Positions 26,536 through 34,995 of a stretch of 36,177 nucleotides of DNA are shown here, one piece after another. How positions within the stretch are numbered: position 1 is the first letter of the stretch; each line of letters opens with the position of its first letter. The notes under the pieces are model-generated. The model made no database searches, was not told the DNA's origin, and saw nothing but the letters and a program-made list of their open reading frames with translations. The position numbers and the translations under genes were made by a program. This DNA is from Alphaproteobacteria bacterium (GTDB taxonomy: Bacteria; Pseudomonadota; Alphaproteobacteria; Rhizobiales; Amorphaceae). The stretch lies in contig JAUIJH010000037.1 of assembly GCA_030431335.1 (NCBI GenBank), forward strand, positions 1 through 36,177. The letters run 5' to 3'.

Positions 26536-27792
26536 TCAGCGCAGGGCGAGGGTGCCGGCGCCGTCGCGGTCGTAGATATCGTCGCGGAAGTGGACGACGC
26601 CGTCCGCGTTCACCCAGGCGGTGATGTAGGCGAACTTGATCTGCGTCGGCAGCTTCAGCGGCACGTCGAGCTGCTGGCCGGAACGGATCACCGCATCCAC
26701 CTGCCCGCGGTCCCAGCCGTTGGGCCGCACCAGCCAGGTGATCAGCTCGCGCACGTTCTGCACCCGCACGCAGCCCGAGGAGTGGAAGCGCGCCCCGTCG
26801 CCGAACAGCGACTTCTGCGGCGTGTCGTGCAGGTAGACCTGGTGCTGGTTGTGGAAGTTGATCTTCACCGTGCCGAGAGAGTTCAGTTCGCCCGGCTCCT
26901 GGCGGAACATGTACTCGGTCGCCTCGTCCGTGTTCCAGTCGATCTCGGTGTAGCTGTACTCGCGCTCGGTGTTGCCCCAGCGGTAGATCTTGATCTTCTG
27001 GTCGGCGAGGTAGGACGGGTCCTTGCGCATCTTGGGGATGAGGTCGCGCCGGATGATGGAGACCGGCACCGTCCAGTACGGGTTGAAGTTCACCTCGTGC
27101 ACCTTGGAGGTGAGCGTCGGGCTCGGCCGGTCCACCTTGCCGACGACGGCGGTGTGGCGCGAGCGCACGCGCCCATTCTCCACCGCCTCGATCTCCGCGG
27201 CGGGGATGTTGACGAGCACGTAGCGGTCCGCCAGGTCGCGCGAGGCTTCGCTGATGCGGCCGAGATTGGTTTCGAGCTGCCGCAGACGCACCGCGACGGG
27301 CACGTTCATGGCGTCGATGGTCGCCTGGTCGAGCATGCCGGTGGCGGGCAGGCCGTGGCGCAGCTGGAAGCGGCGCACGCCGGCGGCGACGTAGGAATCG
27401 AACACGTCGCTGCGGCCGCCGACCTGGCGCAGATCGCCCGATGCGATGAGCCGCTCGCGCAGCACCGCCACCACCTTGTCGCGCGAGCCGAGCCGCAGCG
27501 CGGTGCGCGAGGTGGGCGTGATGGTGGGCCAGCCGCCGGACGCCTGCAGCACGCGATAGCGCTGAATGGCGAGTTCCATGCGGCCGAGCGCCTCGGGCGA
27601 CAGCGTCGGCTGCAGCGAGTTGACCGCGTTGACCTCCGGCAGCGTCGCGTCGAAGCTGTCGGACCATTCGGCCTGACGGTTGATCTGGGGGGCCTGGGCA
27701 AGCGCCATCGCCGGGGCGAGGAGACCTGCGCCAAGCGCCGCGGCCCGTACGAGCCGCAAACCCGCAAAAATGGTTGATTCAGCGATCGTCAC
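26536..27792 (-). CDS. ldtP: L,D-transpeptidase, LdtP-like (YkuD domain)
   Basis: 418 residues from a GTG at 27792, which has GGGGAG nine bases upstream; a GTG at 27816 would add eight residues. It has a signal sequence (LRLVRAAALGAGLLAPAMALA, cleavage near ALA-QAP), a peptidoglycan-binding segment (GVRRFQLRHGLPATGMLDQ), and a YkuD catalytic domain with the motif HSSGCVRVQN and nucleophile C341. The architecture is that of periplasmic YcbB-type enzymes making 3-3 cross-links or attaching proteins to peptidoglycan. The upstream neighbour is the MarR-family gene ldtR, the pairing described in Liberibacter and other Hyphomicrobiales, which supports the symbol. Confidence 0.87.
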   Translation of the reverse strand: MTIAESTIFAGLRLVRAAALGAGLLAPAMALAQAPQINRQAEWSDSFDATLPEVNAVNSLQPTLSPEALGRMELAIQRYRVLQASGGWPTITPTSRTALRLGSRDKVVAVLRERLIASGDLRQVGGRSDVFDSYVAAGVRRFQLRHGLPATGMLDQATIDAMNVPVAVRLRQLETNLGRISEASRDLADRYVLVNIPAAEIEAVENGRVRSRHTAVVGKVDRPSPTLTSKVHEVNFNPYWTVPVSIIRRDLIPKMRKDPSYLADQKIKIYRWGNTEREYSYTEIDWNTDEATEYMFRQEPGELNSLGTVKINFHNQHQVYLHDTPQKSLFGDGARFHSSGCVRVQNVRELITWLVRPNGWDRGQVDAVIRSGQQLDVPLKLPTQIKFAYITAWVNADGVVHFRDDIYDRDGAGTLALR

Positions 27793-27899
27793 AAGCACGA
27801 TCTCCCCAGTACTCACACAGATTTAGCCGGTACCATGGAGACCGCCCATTGCCAACGGCGGCGGCGATCAAATTCAGTTGGGGCGGGGCCCCGCAGGGC

Positions 27900-28403
27900 C
27901 TACAGCCGGTAGAGGACCTGGTCCTTCCAGAACCGGTCGAGACGGCGCAGGGTCTGGGCCACGTGGCCGAGGCTGGCACAGTCCACGCCGCCGATGGGGC
28001 CAAGCGACTGGAGATGGCGCGCCAGCAGCCCGTCGACGATGGCGGCGATCTCGGCCCCCTTCTCGGTCACGGTGATGCGCACGGTGCGCCGGTCGTGGCT
28101 GGAACGCTCCTGCGTCAAATAGCCCAGCTCGCCCAACTTCTTGAGATTATAGGAAACGTTCGATCCCATGTAGTAGCCGCGCGACTTCAACTCCGACGGC
28201 GTGAGGATCTCGCGGCCGAGATTGTGCAGCAGCACGGCCTGGACGTTGTTCACCTCGTCCTTGCCGAGCCGGTCGAGCTCGTCCTTCACCACATCGAGAA
28301 AGCGTCGATGCGTCCGTTCGATGAGACGGATAGCCTCGACGTAAGCCTCGAGCGTCTCGTGGTTGAGGGCGTCCCCCTCCGCGTGCCGCACTGCCAGGTT
28401 CAT
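27900..28403 (-). CDS. ldtR: MarR-family regulator LdtR
   Basis: 167 residues, winged helix-turn-helix. Recognition region LTPSELKSRGYYMGSNVSYNLKKL, wing QERSSHDRRTVRITVTEKG, flanked by N- and C-terminal dimerisation helices (LEAYVEAIRLIERTHRRFLDVVKDEL and LRRLDRFWKDQVLYRL, each shown by short blocks). The GYYMGSNVSYNLKKL segment and the RFWKDQVLYRL ending are those I recall for LdtR, which controls the L,D-transpeptidase gene ldtP and stress tolerance in Liberibacter and Sinorhizobium. AAGAGG lies seven bases before the ATG. ldtP follows about 107 bases downstream on the same strand. Confidence 0.87.
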   Translation of the reverse strand: MNLAVRHAEGDALNHETLEAYVEAIRLIERTHRRFLDVVKDELDRLGKDEVNNVQAVLLHNLGREILTPSELKSRGYYMGSNVSYNLKKLGELGYLTQERSSHDRRTVRITVTEKGAEIAAIVDGLLARHLQSLGPIGGVDCASLGHVAQTLRRLDRFWKDQVLYRL

Positions 28404-28470
28404 CGTGTTGCCTCTTGCCGCCCGGCCCCTTTTCGGACCCCGTTTTGCCCACGCAGGGTGAGGCGCCGTC

Positions 28471-28499
28471 CTAAAACGGGCCTTAAGGCAGAAGGTGAA
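28471..28499 (-). promoter_or_regulatory. Candidate ldtR promoter with palindromic operator in the spacer
   Basis: On the minus strand TTCACC and TTTTAG are 17 bases apart. The ten-base perfect palindrome GCCTTAAGGC (28480-28489) fills the spacer, a classic position for an autorepressor site. The boxes themselves match consensus only partly. Confidence 0.4.
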
Positions 28500-28520
28500 T
28501 CCCGGGTTAACGGGAACCTC

Positions 28521-28536
28521 GTGACATTACAGTCAC
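28521..28536. promoter_or_regulatory. Inverted repeat GTGAC-N6-GTCAC between mmsB and ldtR
   Basis: Five-base arms around a six-base AT-rich spacer, five bases beyond the mmsB stop and about 120 bases before ldtR. It could be a regulator site for ldtR or a small hairpin ending mmsB; there is no T-run, so I favour a protein-binding site slightly. Confidence 0.35.
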
Positions 28537-28541
28537 ATGGC

Positions 28542-29435
28542 TCAGGTGCGCCCGGCAGCGAGGTGCCGGATGATGCCGGAGAAATCCGTCGCCTCGCCGC
28601 CGGCGGCGCAAAAGGCTTCGTAAATCGCCGCAGCCTGCCGGCCGAGCGGGGTCGCAACGTCCGCCCCGGCGGCGGCGCCAGCGGCAAGGTTCAGGTCCTT
28701 CAGCATCATCTTGGCGGTGAAGCCGGGGGCATAGTCGCGGTTGGCCGGCGAGGTGGGAACCGGGCCCGGAACGGGGCAGTAAGACGTTAACGACCAGCAC
28801 TGCCCCGACGCGGTGCTGGCGATGTCGAATAATTTCTGCCGGTCGAGCCCCAGCCCGTCGGCGAGGTTGAACGCCTCCGACACGCCGATCATCGAAATGC
28901 CGAGGATGAGGTTGTTGCAGATCTTGGCCGCCTGCCCCGCCCCGGCCGCGCCGGCGTGGACGATGGTCTTGCCCATCGCCGCGAGGAGCGGCTCGGCGCG
29001 GGCGTAGGCCGCCTCGCTGCCGCCGACCATGAAGGTGAGCGTGCCGGCCGCCGCCCCCGCAACGCCGCCCGACACCGGCGCGTCGCACATGTCCCGCCCG
29101 CTCTCGGCCGCGAGGTCCGCCACGGCCCGCGCGGTGGCGACGTCGATGGTGGAGCAGTCGACCAGCAGCGCACCAGCCTCCGCGTGGGCGAGGATGCCGT
29201 CGGCGCCGCCCACCACCTCACGCACCTCGGCGCCGGCCGGCAGCATGGTGAGGACCGCATCCGCCCCCCGCACCGCCTCCGCCGCCGACGCGGAAACGCT
29301 GCCGCCCGCCGCCGCGAATTGATCGCGCGCCGCCGCGAACACGTCGAAGCCGCGCACGTCGTGGCCGGCCTTGGCCAGATTGAGCGCCATCGGCGCGCCC
29401 ATGTTGCCCAGGCCGATGAAGGCGATTGTGGTCAT
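28542..29435 (-). CDS. mmsB: 3-hydroxyisobutyrate dehydrogenase
   Basis: 297 residues. It oxidises 3-hydroxyisobutyrate in valine catabolism using NAD+. N-terminal Rossmann domain with GLGNMG at 8-13; DAPVSGG at 118-124 binds substrate; K171 in GQAAKICNN is the catalytic lysine. The block SGQCWSLTSYCPVPGPVPTSPANRDY is specific for this enzyme rather than tartronate semialdehyde reductase. The ATG at 29435 has GGGGAAG five bases upstream; 16 further in-frame codons lack support. It follows parC after about 70 bases. Confidence 0.92.
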   Translation of the reverse strand: MTTIAFIGLGNMGAPMALNLAKAGHDVRGFDVFAAARDQFAAAGGSVSASAAEAVRGADAVLTMLPAGAEVREVVGGADGILAHAEAGALLVDCSTIDVATARAVADLAAESGRDMCDAPVSGGVAGAAAGTLTFMVGGSEAAYARAEPLLAAMGKTIVHAGAAGAGQAAKICNNLILGISMIGVSEAFNLADGLGLDRQKLFDIASTASGQCWSLTSYCPVPGPVPTSPANRDYAPGFTAKMMLKDLNLAAGAAAGADVATPLGRQAAAIYEAFCAAGGEATDFSGIIRHLAAGRT

Positions 29436-29504
29436 GGCCGCTTCCCCTGTCTTGTTTTGCGCGGCGATGATCGCGCCGCGCACCGGGCAAGGGAAGAGGC
29501 CGCG

Positions 29505-31742
29505 CTACAGCCCGAAGCGGTTGGAGCGGGGGAAGCCGGGGGGCGCCATGCGGCCGGCGCTGGCCCGCTCGCCGCGATATTCGGCGAGCTGCTCCATGGT
29601 GCGGGTGTGCCGGCGGCCGGAGGTGTCGATCCAGCTCAGCCCGTCCGCCGCCGCGAAGGTGGTGATGTCCGACAGGCCCCCGTCCTTGTAGCGCTGCAGC
29701 CGCACGCCGCGTCCCTTGGCCAGCGTCGGCACCTGCTCGATGGGGAAGAGCAGCAGCTTGCGGTTCTCGCCCACCACCGCGACATGGTCGCCCGCCGTGC
29801 GCACGGCATGGGCGGCGGTGTCGCCATCGGCCGGCGACATCACCTGGCGGCCGCGCTTGGTGGTCGCGATCATGTCCTCGGCCGCGACGATGAAGCCGCG
29901 CCCCACCTTGGTGGCGAGGAGCCAGGTGGAGTCCGGTGCGTAGAGGAACACACAGGCGACCTCGACGCCGCCCTCCAACTCCAACAGCAGGCGCAGGGGC
30001 TCGCCGTGGCCGCGCCCGCCCGGCAATTTGTCGACGCCGAGCGTATAGACGCGCCCGTCGGTCGACAGCACCAGGAGCTTGTCGGTGGTTTCGGCGTGGA
30101 GCCAGCGGTCGAGCCCGTCGTCCTGGCGGAAGGCGAGGTTGTCGAGTTCCTTGACGTGGCCGCGCAGCGCCCTGATCCAGCCCTTGGTGGACAGGATCAC
30201 CGTCACCGGCTCGCGCTCGATCATCGCCTCGGCGACGATCTCCGCGTCGGTGGTCGGCGCCTCAGCGAAGGTGGTGCGGCGGGCCCCCAGCGGCGTGGAC
30301 TTGGCGAAGCGGGTGCGCACCTCGCGCACGCAAGCCGCGACGCGGTCCCACTGATTGCCCTCGTCCGCAAGCAGCCCCTCCAGCTCGGCGCGCTCGGCGG
30401 TCAGGCTCTCGTGCTCGCGGCGGATCTCCATCTCCTCCAGCCGCCGCAAAGAACGCAGGCGCATGTTGAGGATCGCCTCGGCCTGCACGTCGGTGAGGGT
30501 GAACTCGGCGATCAGCTCGGCCTTGGCATCGTCGGCATAGCGGATGATCTGGATCACCTTGTCGAGGTCCAGATAGACGATGAGGAAGCCGTCCAGCACC
30601 TCGAGGCGGTGGATCACCTTGGCGAGGCGGTGCGCGGCGCGGCGCACCGTCACCTCCTTGAGGTGGTCGAGCCAGGCGCGGATCGCCTCGATCAGGCCGA
30701 TGACGCGGGGCACCTGCCCCTGCATCAGGACGTTCATGTTGAGCGGGATACGGCTTTCCATATCCGTCAGCTTGAACAGCGCCTCCATCAGCAGCGTCGG
30801 GTCGACGGTGCGCGCGCGCGGCTCCAGCACGATGCGCATGTCCTCGGCGCTCTCGTCGCGGATGTCGCCGAGCATGGGCAGACGCTTGGCCTCCATCATC
30901 TCGGCGATGCGCTCCACCAGGCGGCTCTTTTGCACCTGGTAGGGGATCTCGGTGATGACGATCTGCCACAAGCCGCGCGCCCCCTCCTCCACCTCCCAGC
31001 GGGCGCGGGTGCGGAAGCCGCCGCGCCCGGTGCGGTAGGCTTCGGCGATCGCCTCCGGGCTCTCCACGATGATGCCGCCGGTGGGAAAGTCCGGACCGGG
31101 GATCTTTTCCAGGATGGTGGCGAGGCTGGCGTTGGGGTGCTTGATGAGGTGCAGTGCGGCGTCCGCCACCTCGGCGGCATTGTGCGGCGGCACGTTGGTC
31201 GCCATGCCGACGGCGATGCCGGCGGCCCCGTTGGCGAGGAGGTTCGGGAAGGCGCCCGGCAGCACCACCGGCTCCTGCTCGGAGCCGTCATAGGTCTCGC
31301 GGAAGTCGACCGCGTCCTCGTCCAGCCCGTCGAGCAGGAGCTTGGCCACCTCGGTGAGGCGCGCCTCGGTGTAGCGCATGGCCGCCGCGCCATCGCCGTC
31401 GACGGTGCCGAAGTTGCCCTGCCCGTCCACCAGCGGGTAGCGCACCGCGAAATCCTGGGCGAGGCGAACCAGCGCGTCGTAGACGGCCGTGTCGCCGTGC
31501 GGGTGGAATTTACCGATGACGTCGCCGACGACGCGGGCGGATTTCTTGAAGGCCTGGCCCGGATCGAGGCGCAGCTGGCGCATCGCGAACAGGATGCGCC
31601 GGTGCACCGGCTTCATGCCGTCGCGCACGTCCGGCAGCGCGCGGTGCATGATGGTGGACAGCGCGTAGGCGAGATAGCGCTCTTCGAGGGCCTCCTTGAG
31701 GTCGACAGCGTCGATGGCATCGTCAGGTGGGGGGCCGGCCAT
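29505..31742 (-). CDS. parC: DNA topoisomerase IV subunit A
   Basis: 745 residues, normal for ParC. It forms the cleavage-ligation subunit that decatenates daughter chromosomes. The winged-helix core has the active-site tyrosine Y124 in [10 protein letters not shown]. The quinolone-resistance region reads [11 protein letters not shown], with T85 and D89 at positions equivalent to E. coli S80 and E84; T and D are natural variants and not proof of resistance. The C-terminal beta-pinwheel starts at about 500 and holds repeats such as [10 protein letters not shown]. The ATG at 31742 has GGAG six bases upstream and gives the family start; the open frame upstream of it is not ParC-like. parE is not in the window. 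Confidence 0.95.
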   Translation of the reverse strand: MAGPPPDDAIDAVDLKEALEERYLAYALSTIMHRALPDVRDGMKPVHRRILFAMRQLRLDPGQAFKKSARVVGDVIGKFHPHGDTAVYDALVRLAQDFAVRYPLVDGQGNFGTVDGDGAAAMRYTEARLTEVAKLLLDGLDEDAVDFRETYDGSEQEPVVLPGAFPNLLANGAAGIAVGMATNVPPHNAAEVADAALHLIKHPNASLATILEKIPGPDFPTGGIIVESPEAIAEAYRTGRGGFRTRARWEVEEGARGLWQIVITEIPYQVQKSRLVERIAEMMEAKRLPMLGDIRDESAEDMRIVLEPRARTVDPTLLMEALFKLTDMESRIPLNMNVLMQGQVPRVIGLIEAIRAWLDHLKEVTVRRAAHRLAKVIHRLEVLDGFLIVYLDLDKVIQIIRYADDAKAELIAEFTLTDVQAEAILNMRLRSLRRLEEMEIRREHESLTAERAELEGLLADEGNQWDRVAACVREVRTRFAKSTPLGARRTTFAEAPTTDAEIVAEAMIEREPVTVILSTKGWIRALRGHVKELDNLAFRQDDGLDRWLHAETTDKLLVLSTDGRVYTLGVDKLPGGRGHGEPLRLLLELEGGVEVACVFLYAPDSTWLLATKVGRGFIVAAEDMIATTKRGRQVMSPADGDTAAHAVRTAGDHVAVVGENRKLLLFPIEQVPTLAKGRGVRLQRYKDGGLSDITTFAAADGLSWIDTSGRRHTRTMEQLAEYRGERASAGRMAPPGFPRSNRFGL

Positions 31743-31812
31743 CCACGTCTCCGGTCGTCTCAGGTGAGCCTCGGCTGCGACGGGCGCTGGCGCGCGGCGG
31801 CGAGGCCCGGCT

Positions 31813-31841
31813 CCTATAGCGCACACCCGGCAGGCCCAAAA
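31813..31841 (-). promoter_or_regulatory. Candidate parC promoter
   Basis: On the minus strand TTTTGG and TATAGG are 17 bases apart, about 70 bases before the parC ATG. Four of six positions fit consensus in each box. Confidence 0.35.
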
Positions 31842-31908
31842 GGGCACCGGGTGCGGCAAGGTGAACAACGGGGATATGACGGCTTGCCGGAGGCTGTTTT
31901 CCACAGAA

Positions 31909-31920
31909 TGTCCATGGACA
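31909..31920. promoter_or_regulatory. Perfect 12-bp palindrome upstream of parC
   Basis: TGTCCATGGACA is a perfect palindrome. It lies next to TTTTCCACA (31897-31905), one mismatch from a DnaA box. This may be a regulator site; the family is unknown. Confidence 0.3.
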
Positions 31921-32078
31921 GCTTCCCGGCTTGTTAAGATACTGCGTCGTGTCGAGGGGTCGCGAAGATCGCGGCAAGAACGCCTCGGCCGGCACGACCG
32001 CCGAAGTCTCTGTGCGCACGACGGCCAACGGGGTGGATGAACCGCCTCGTGCGAGAGAAACTTTCGCGCCACGGAAGT

Positions 32079-32111
32079 TCACCTGCAGACACTGTACATG
32101 CCCGCAGGTGA
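32079..32111 (-). terminator. Inverted repeat downstream of the RTX esterase
   Basis: TCACCTGC and GCAGGTGA form an eight-base stem with a 17-base loop, about 60 bases after the RTX gene stop. No T-run follows on the minus strand, so it is at best a weak or Rho-assisted terminator. Confidence 0.25.
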
Positions 32112-32169
32112 TCAAGTCGATTTGCGTTCGCTTCAGCGCCAGATCGGCGGTGAGGCGCACGCAAGCCCG

Positions 32170-33756
32170 CTACGCGAAGAAGATATCGCTTTCGGTGAAC
32201 TCGCCGCGCACGAACAGCTTGGCGTCCTCGAAGGTGAGGAGGTCGTTGCCGTTGGCCAGGTGACGGACGTCGATATCGCTGAAGTCGTCCGTTTCGGTCT
32301 TGATGAGGATCGTGTCCACGCCCGTTTCGAAGTCCATGATCCGGGAGATGCTGTTGGAACTGTCGATTACGAAGACATCGGCACCCTTGCCGCCGATGAG
32401 CTTGTTTTCACCGGCGCCGCCGTCGAGCACATCGTCGCCGTTCTGGCCGATGAGCTTGTCATCGCCGCCGTTGCCCTCGAGCGTGTCGCTTCCGTTGCCG
32501 CCGCGGATCACGTCGTCGCTGCCGCGCCCCTTGATGACATCGTCGCCGCGATAGCCGAACATCTGGTCAGCGCCCGCGGTGCCGATGATCGTCTCGTTGG
32601 CGTTGGTACCGGCGAGAACGACTTCCACCGGGCCGCCCTCGGCATCGAAGGAGATCAGGTTTTCGTTGCCGTAGACGGACGTATACTGCACCTCGAAGCC
32701 GTCCGCCGTCGCCGTCGCCTCGATCGATCCCGCCTCCACGTTGGCCGCGAGGATGTGCTCGGCCACCAGCGAGCCCTTGGCGGTATAGATCGCCGCCTTC
32801 ATGACATCGTCCGAACCGACGAAGACGAACGCCAGGTCCCCGTTGTCCAGCGCGACGACGTCCACCGCCTCGATCGTTCCTTTCGTCGAATCAACGAAGA
32901 ATTCGCTGTCGGACGTCGAATAGCCGTCCTTGTTGTGGACTTTGGCGACGATGCGGGATTCGTTCGGATCGGTGCGAAGCGTCTCCACCACCGCCGTAAC
33001 GAACCCTCCGCCGGGCATGTCCTCGGTTTCGAAGGTCGACGGGTCGCGGTTGTAGTTGATGGTGTCCGCCAGCTTGCTGACATCGTAGTCGGTGATCTGA
33101 TGCGATGTTCCAGGTTCGACATGCATTTCGACATGCGCGCCCTGGGAACGATAGTATTCCGCCGTGGCGAGGACCAACTCCAGCGGCACTTTGGCGTCCG
33201 CCTCGTGGACGGCGATCTGGATCGTCTGCCCGGTCAAATCGGCATCGCGATATTCTTCGGGGATCAGATCATACTCCAGCCCTTTCAAAGGGTTGGGTGA
33301 GAGAGGGTTGATCTGGCCCGACGCGACTTCCTCGTAGAACGGACCGACCAGCGCGCCCGACCAGGAGACGGCGGCCCGCACGTCGATGCCGGTGCTGGCG
33401 AGATACTCGTCCACCATCACGGCACCCTGGCTCTGCCCGACCAGAACGATCTGATCCGACGAAATGCCCGCGTCGTTGAGTGATTTGATCAAGGCCGCGA
33501 CGGCATCGAGCGATTTCAGAAGTTGAGGATCGTCGGCCGCCACGAACTGATCTCGGAACCAAAGACGATCTACGGCTCTCGGAGCAAGAAATGCGACATC
33601 CTGGCTATCGCCGACCGCTTCTTCAATCTTTCCGTAAATACCACCGACATTTCCCCCGCGACCATGCAAGCCGATCACGACGATCTCGGCATCTGAAAGC
33701 GCTGCACCGCCTTCATATAACTGAGAAAAATGTGGATGGGAAAACTCAAAGGACAT
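32170..33756 (-). CDS. Alpha/beta-hydrolase (phospholipase/carboxylesterase type) fused to RTX calcium-binding repeats
   Basis: 528 residues. Residues about 20-235 form an alpha/beta-hydrolase: oxyanion loop GLHGRGG, nucleophile S109 in GQSQGA, D187 in HEADAKVP and H219 in GTSHQI, as in the phospholipase/carboxylesterase family. A beta-rich linker (about 240-387) follows, then roughly eight nonapeptide RTX repeats at 388-465 (GGNGSDTLE, GQNGDDVLD and similar), and a C-terminal 63-residue tail ending ESDIFFA that fits a type I secretion signal. There is no cysteine and no N-terminal signal peptide, both typical for RTX exoproteins. The ATG at 33756 has GGAGG five bases upstream. No type I secretion genes are nearby. 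Base composition is visibly less GC-rich than in the neighbours, suggesting acquisition. Confidence 0.87.
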   Translation of the reverse strand: MSFEFSHPHFSQLYEGGAALSDAEIVVIGLHGRGGNVGGIYGKIEEAVGDSQDVAFLAPRAVDRLWFRDQFVAADDPQLLKSLDAVAALIKSLNDAGISSDQIVLVGQSQGAVMVDEYLASTGIDVRAAVSWSGALVGPFYEEVASGQINPLSPNPLKGLEYDLIPEEYRDADLTGQTIQIAVHEADAKVPLELVLATAEYYRSQGAHVEMHVEPGTSHQITDYDVSKLADTINYNRDPSTFETEDMPGGGFVTAVVETLRTDPNESRIVAKVHNKDGYSTSDSEFFVDSTKGTIEAVDVVALDNGDLAFVFVGSDDVMKAAIYTAKGSLVAEHILAANVEAGSIEATATADGFEVQYTSVYGNENLISFDAEGGPVEVVLAGTNANETIIGTAGADQMFGYRGDDVIKGRGSDDVIRGGNGSDTLEGNGGDDKLIGQNGDDVLDGGAGENKLIGGKGADVFVIDSSNSISRIMDFETGVDTILIKTETDDFSDIDVRHLANGNDLLTFEDAKLFVRGEFTESDIFFA

Positions 33757-33761
33757 ATCGA

Positions 33762-33776
33762 CCTCCGTATTGGAGG
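33762..33776 (-). promoter_or_regulatory. Hairpin sequestering the ribosome binding site of the RTX esterase
   Basis: On the minus strand CCTCC-AATAC-GGAGG forms a five-base stem in which the right arm is the ribosome binding site itself, five bases before the ATG. This would hide the site when folded and might give temperature- or factor-dependent translation. Confidence 0.45.
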
Positions 33777-33820
33777 ACCGCGTATATCTCAGCAGCAGAT
33801 ACTTTTCATATACTACCTGC

Positions 33821-33851
33821 AATACTTAAGTGTCGCAGACATAATACTTAA
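33821..33851 (-). promoter_or_regulatory. Direct repeats upstream of the RTX esterase
   Basis: TTAAGTATT occurs twice on the minus strand (33851-33843 and 33829-33821), 22 bases apart, about two helical turns. It lies in an AT-rich leader 65-95 bases before the ATG. This is consistent with tandem binding of an activator; the factor is unknown. Confidence 0.45.
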
Positions 33852-34296
33852 ATTATCTTAGATTTCATATGGCTTAGCATAATTAAAGCAGCCGTTAATT
33901 TGAGCGAGCTGCACAACGTTCGCCTGAAGCAACTAAAGATTGTATCAGTTTTGAGATCGAGAGAACCTGGCCACCGTCCGGTGCCGGCTGCGCGCCCGAG
34001 CGGGCGGCCAAAATCGTCGATCCGCTGGCTAGCTTTTTTGGCAAGATTGGGTGCGTGGCGGACAGCGCGAGGAAGCCCGCGGTAGCTCCGGCGAGCGGCA
34101 GGACGGCGATCAGGAACGGGATGAAGATGGCGACGGCCCCCCCGATCGCCGCGCCCGCGAAGGCCCCCCCCGGTCGGCGCCTTGCCGCAACGGCACGCCG
34201 CGGAAAGGCCGAATGCCTCGGCGGCGCCGCGCGACAGACGCCGCGCCCATGGAAGACGCCCCGAGCCGCGCCCTCCGGCGCGGCCGCTATCGGCGC
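33852..34296. other. AT-rich then GC-rich intergenic region with a possible small membrane protein relic
   Basis: 33852-33960 is clearly AT-richer than the rest of the window and holds no gene. In 34055-34165 the minus strand encodes an uninterrupted hydrophobic stretch (AFAGAAIGGAVAIFIPFLIA and on through LPLAGATAGFLALSA) typical of a membrane helix pair. No start codon or ribosome binding site is available in that frame. An eight-C run (34164-34171) lies at its upstream edge, where a one-base shift would join it to another open frame. It may be a decayed gene, a sequencing slip, or chance. Confidence 0.3.
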
Positions 34297-34929
34297 CTAC
34301 TCAGGCGGCGCGAGCGGGATGATCACCTCGTTGCGGCGCAGGAACGGGAGCCGCCACGGCGGATCGTAGATGGCATAACGCGCCGCGCCGCCGGCGGTGA
34401 GCTTGTTGTCGGCCATCCAGGCGCGCAGGAGATCGGTTTCGCTGGCCAGCTTGTCGTCGGTCAGAAAGCCGGAGAAGGTCACGACCGCGGCCTTGAGGGG
34501 CGGTACGGAGGCGATCTTGATGGCCTCGTCGGTCGGCTGCGGCAAGGTGCCAGCGGTGAACCAGTTGGGCATCACGAAGCTGATCGTCCACTGGTTTTCG
34601 CCCGCCGCCGGGCCGGTGGTGTTGGCGTCGGCGTCGGCGGGCTTCTGCAGCACCGGGGCCGTCATGTCGATGCGGTCATCGGACTTGTTGTCGCCGGATA
34701 TGAAGTCGCTGAGCGGCTCGAAACCCTCGCTCAGCGCCTCGCCGCGCGAGCCGGTGGCATCGACGCTCGCCAGCACCAGCGTGGGATAGCGGCGCACCTC
34801 GAATGCACCGTCCGCCTGCTCGACGCGGTAGGGCACGAGGTCGATTTTCGTCAGCCGCCACTCGGCCCACCCGAGCCACCCGCCGGCCGCGACCACCACC
34901 GCCACGAGACCGATCACAATCCAACGCAT
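34297..34929 (-). CDS. SOUL family heme-binding protein
   Basis: 210 residues. One N-terminal membrane anchor (about 3-21), then a SOUL/HBP domain: YRVEQADGAFEVRRYPTLVLA, DMTAPVL, ISFVMPNWFT near the middle, and the end block RRNEVIIPL. SOUL proteins bind heme or porphyrin loosely; the bacterial role is unclear. A G-run (GGGGGG) lies six bases before the ATG. It follows recO after about 65 bases, and the stop is where the family ends. Confidence 0.87.
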   Translation of the reverse strand: MRWIVIGLVAVVVAAGGWLGWAEWRLTKIDLVPYRVEQADGAFEVRRYPTLVLASVDATGSRGEALSEGFEPLSDFISGDNKSDDRIDMTAPVLQKPADADANTTGPAAGENQWTISFVMPNWFTAGTLPQPTDEAIKIASVPPLKAAVVTFSGFLTDDKLASETDLLRAWMADNKLTAGGAARYAIYDPPWRLPFLRRNEVIIPLAPPE

Positions 34930-34995
34930 GGACTACCCCCCTTTTGCCGGGTGACATTATGGCGCGGATGGTGTCACGACGCGATGTTTGCGGCC

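Larger units (their letters stand above)
31743..32169. other. Intergenic region between the RTX esterase and parC
   Basis: About 430 bases with no convincing gene; short frames lack ribosome binding sites. It holds the candidate parC promoter, the palindrome at 31909-31920 and an inverted repeat at 32079-32111. Confidence 0.45.

Noticed and set aside
29459..29481. Terminator between parC and mmsB
   Set aside because: An eight-base stem exists, but on the coding strand it is followed by AAAAC, not T, so read-through into mmsB is likely.
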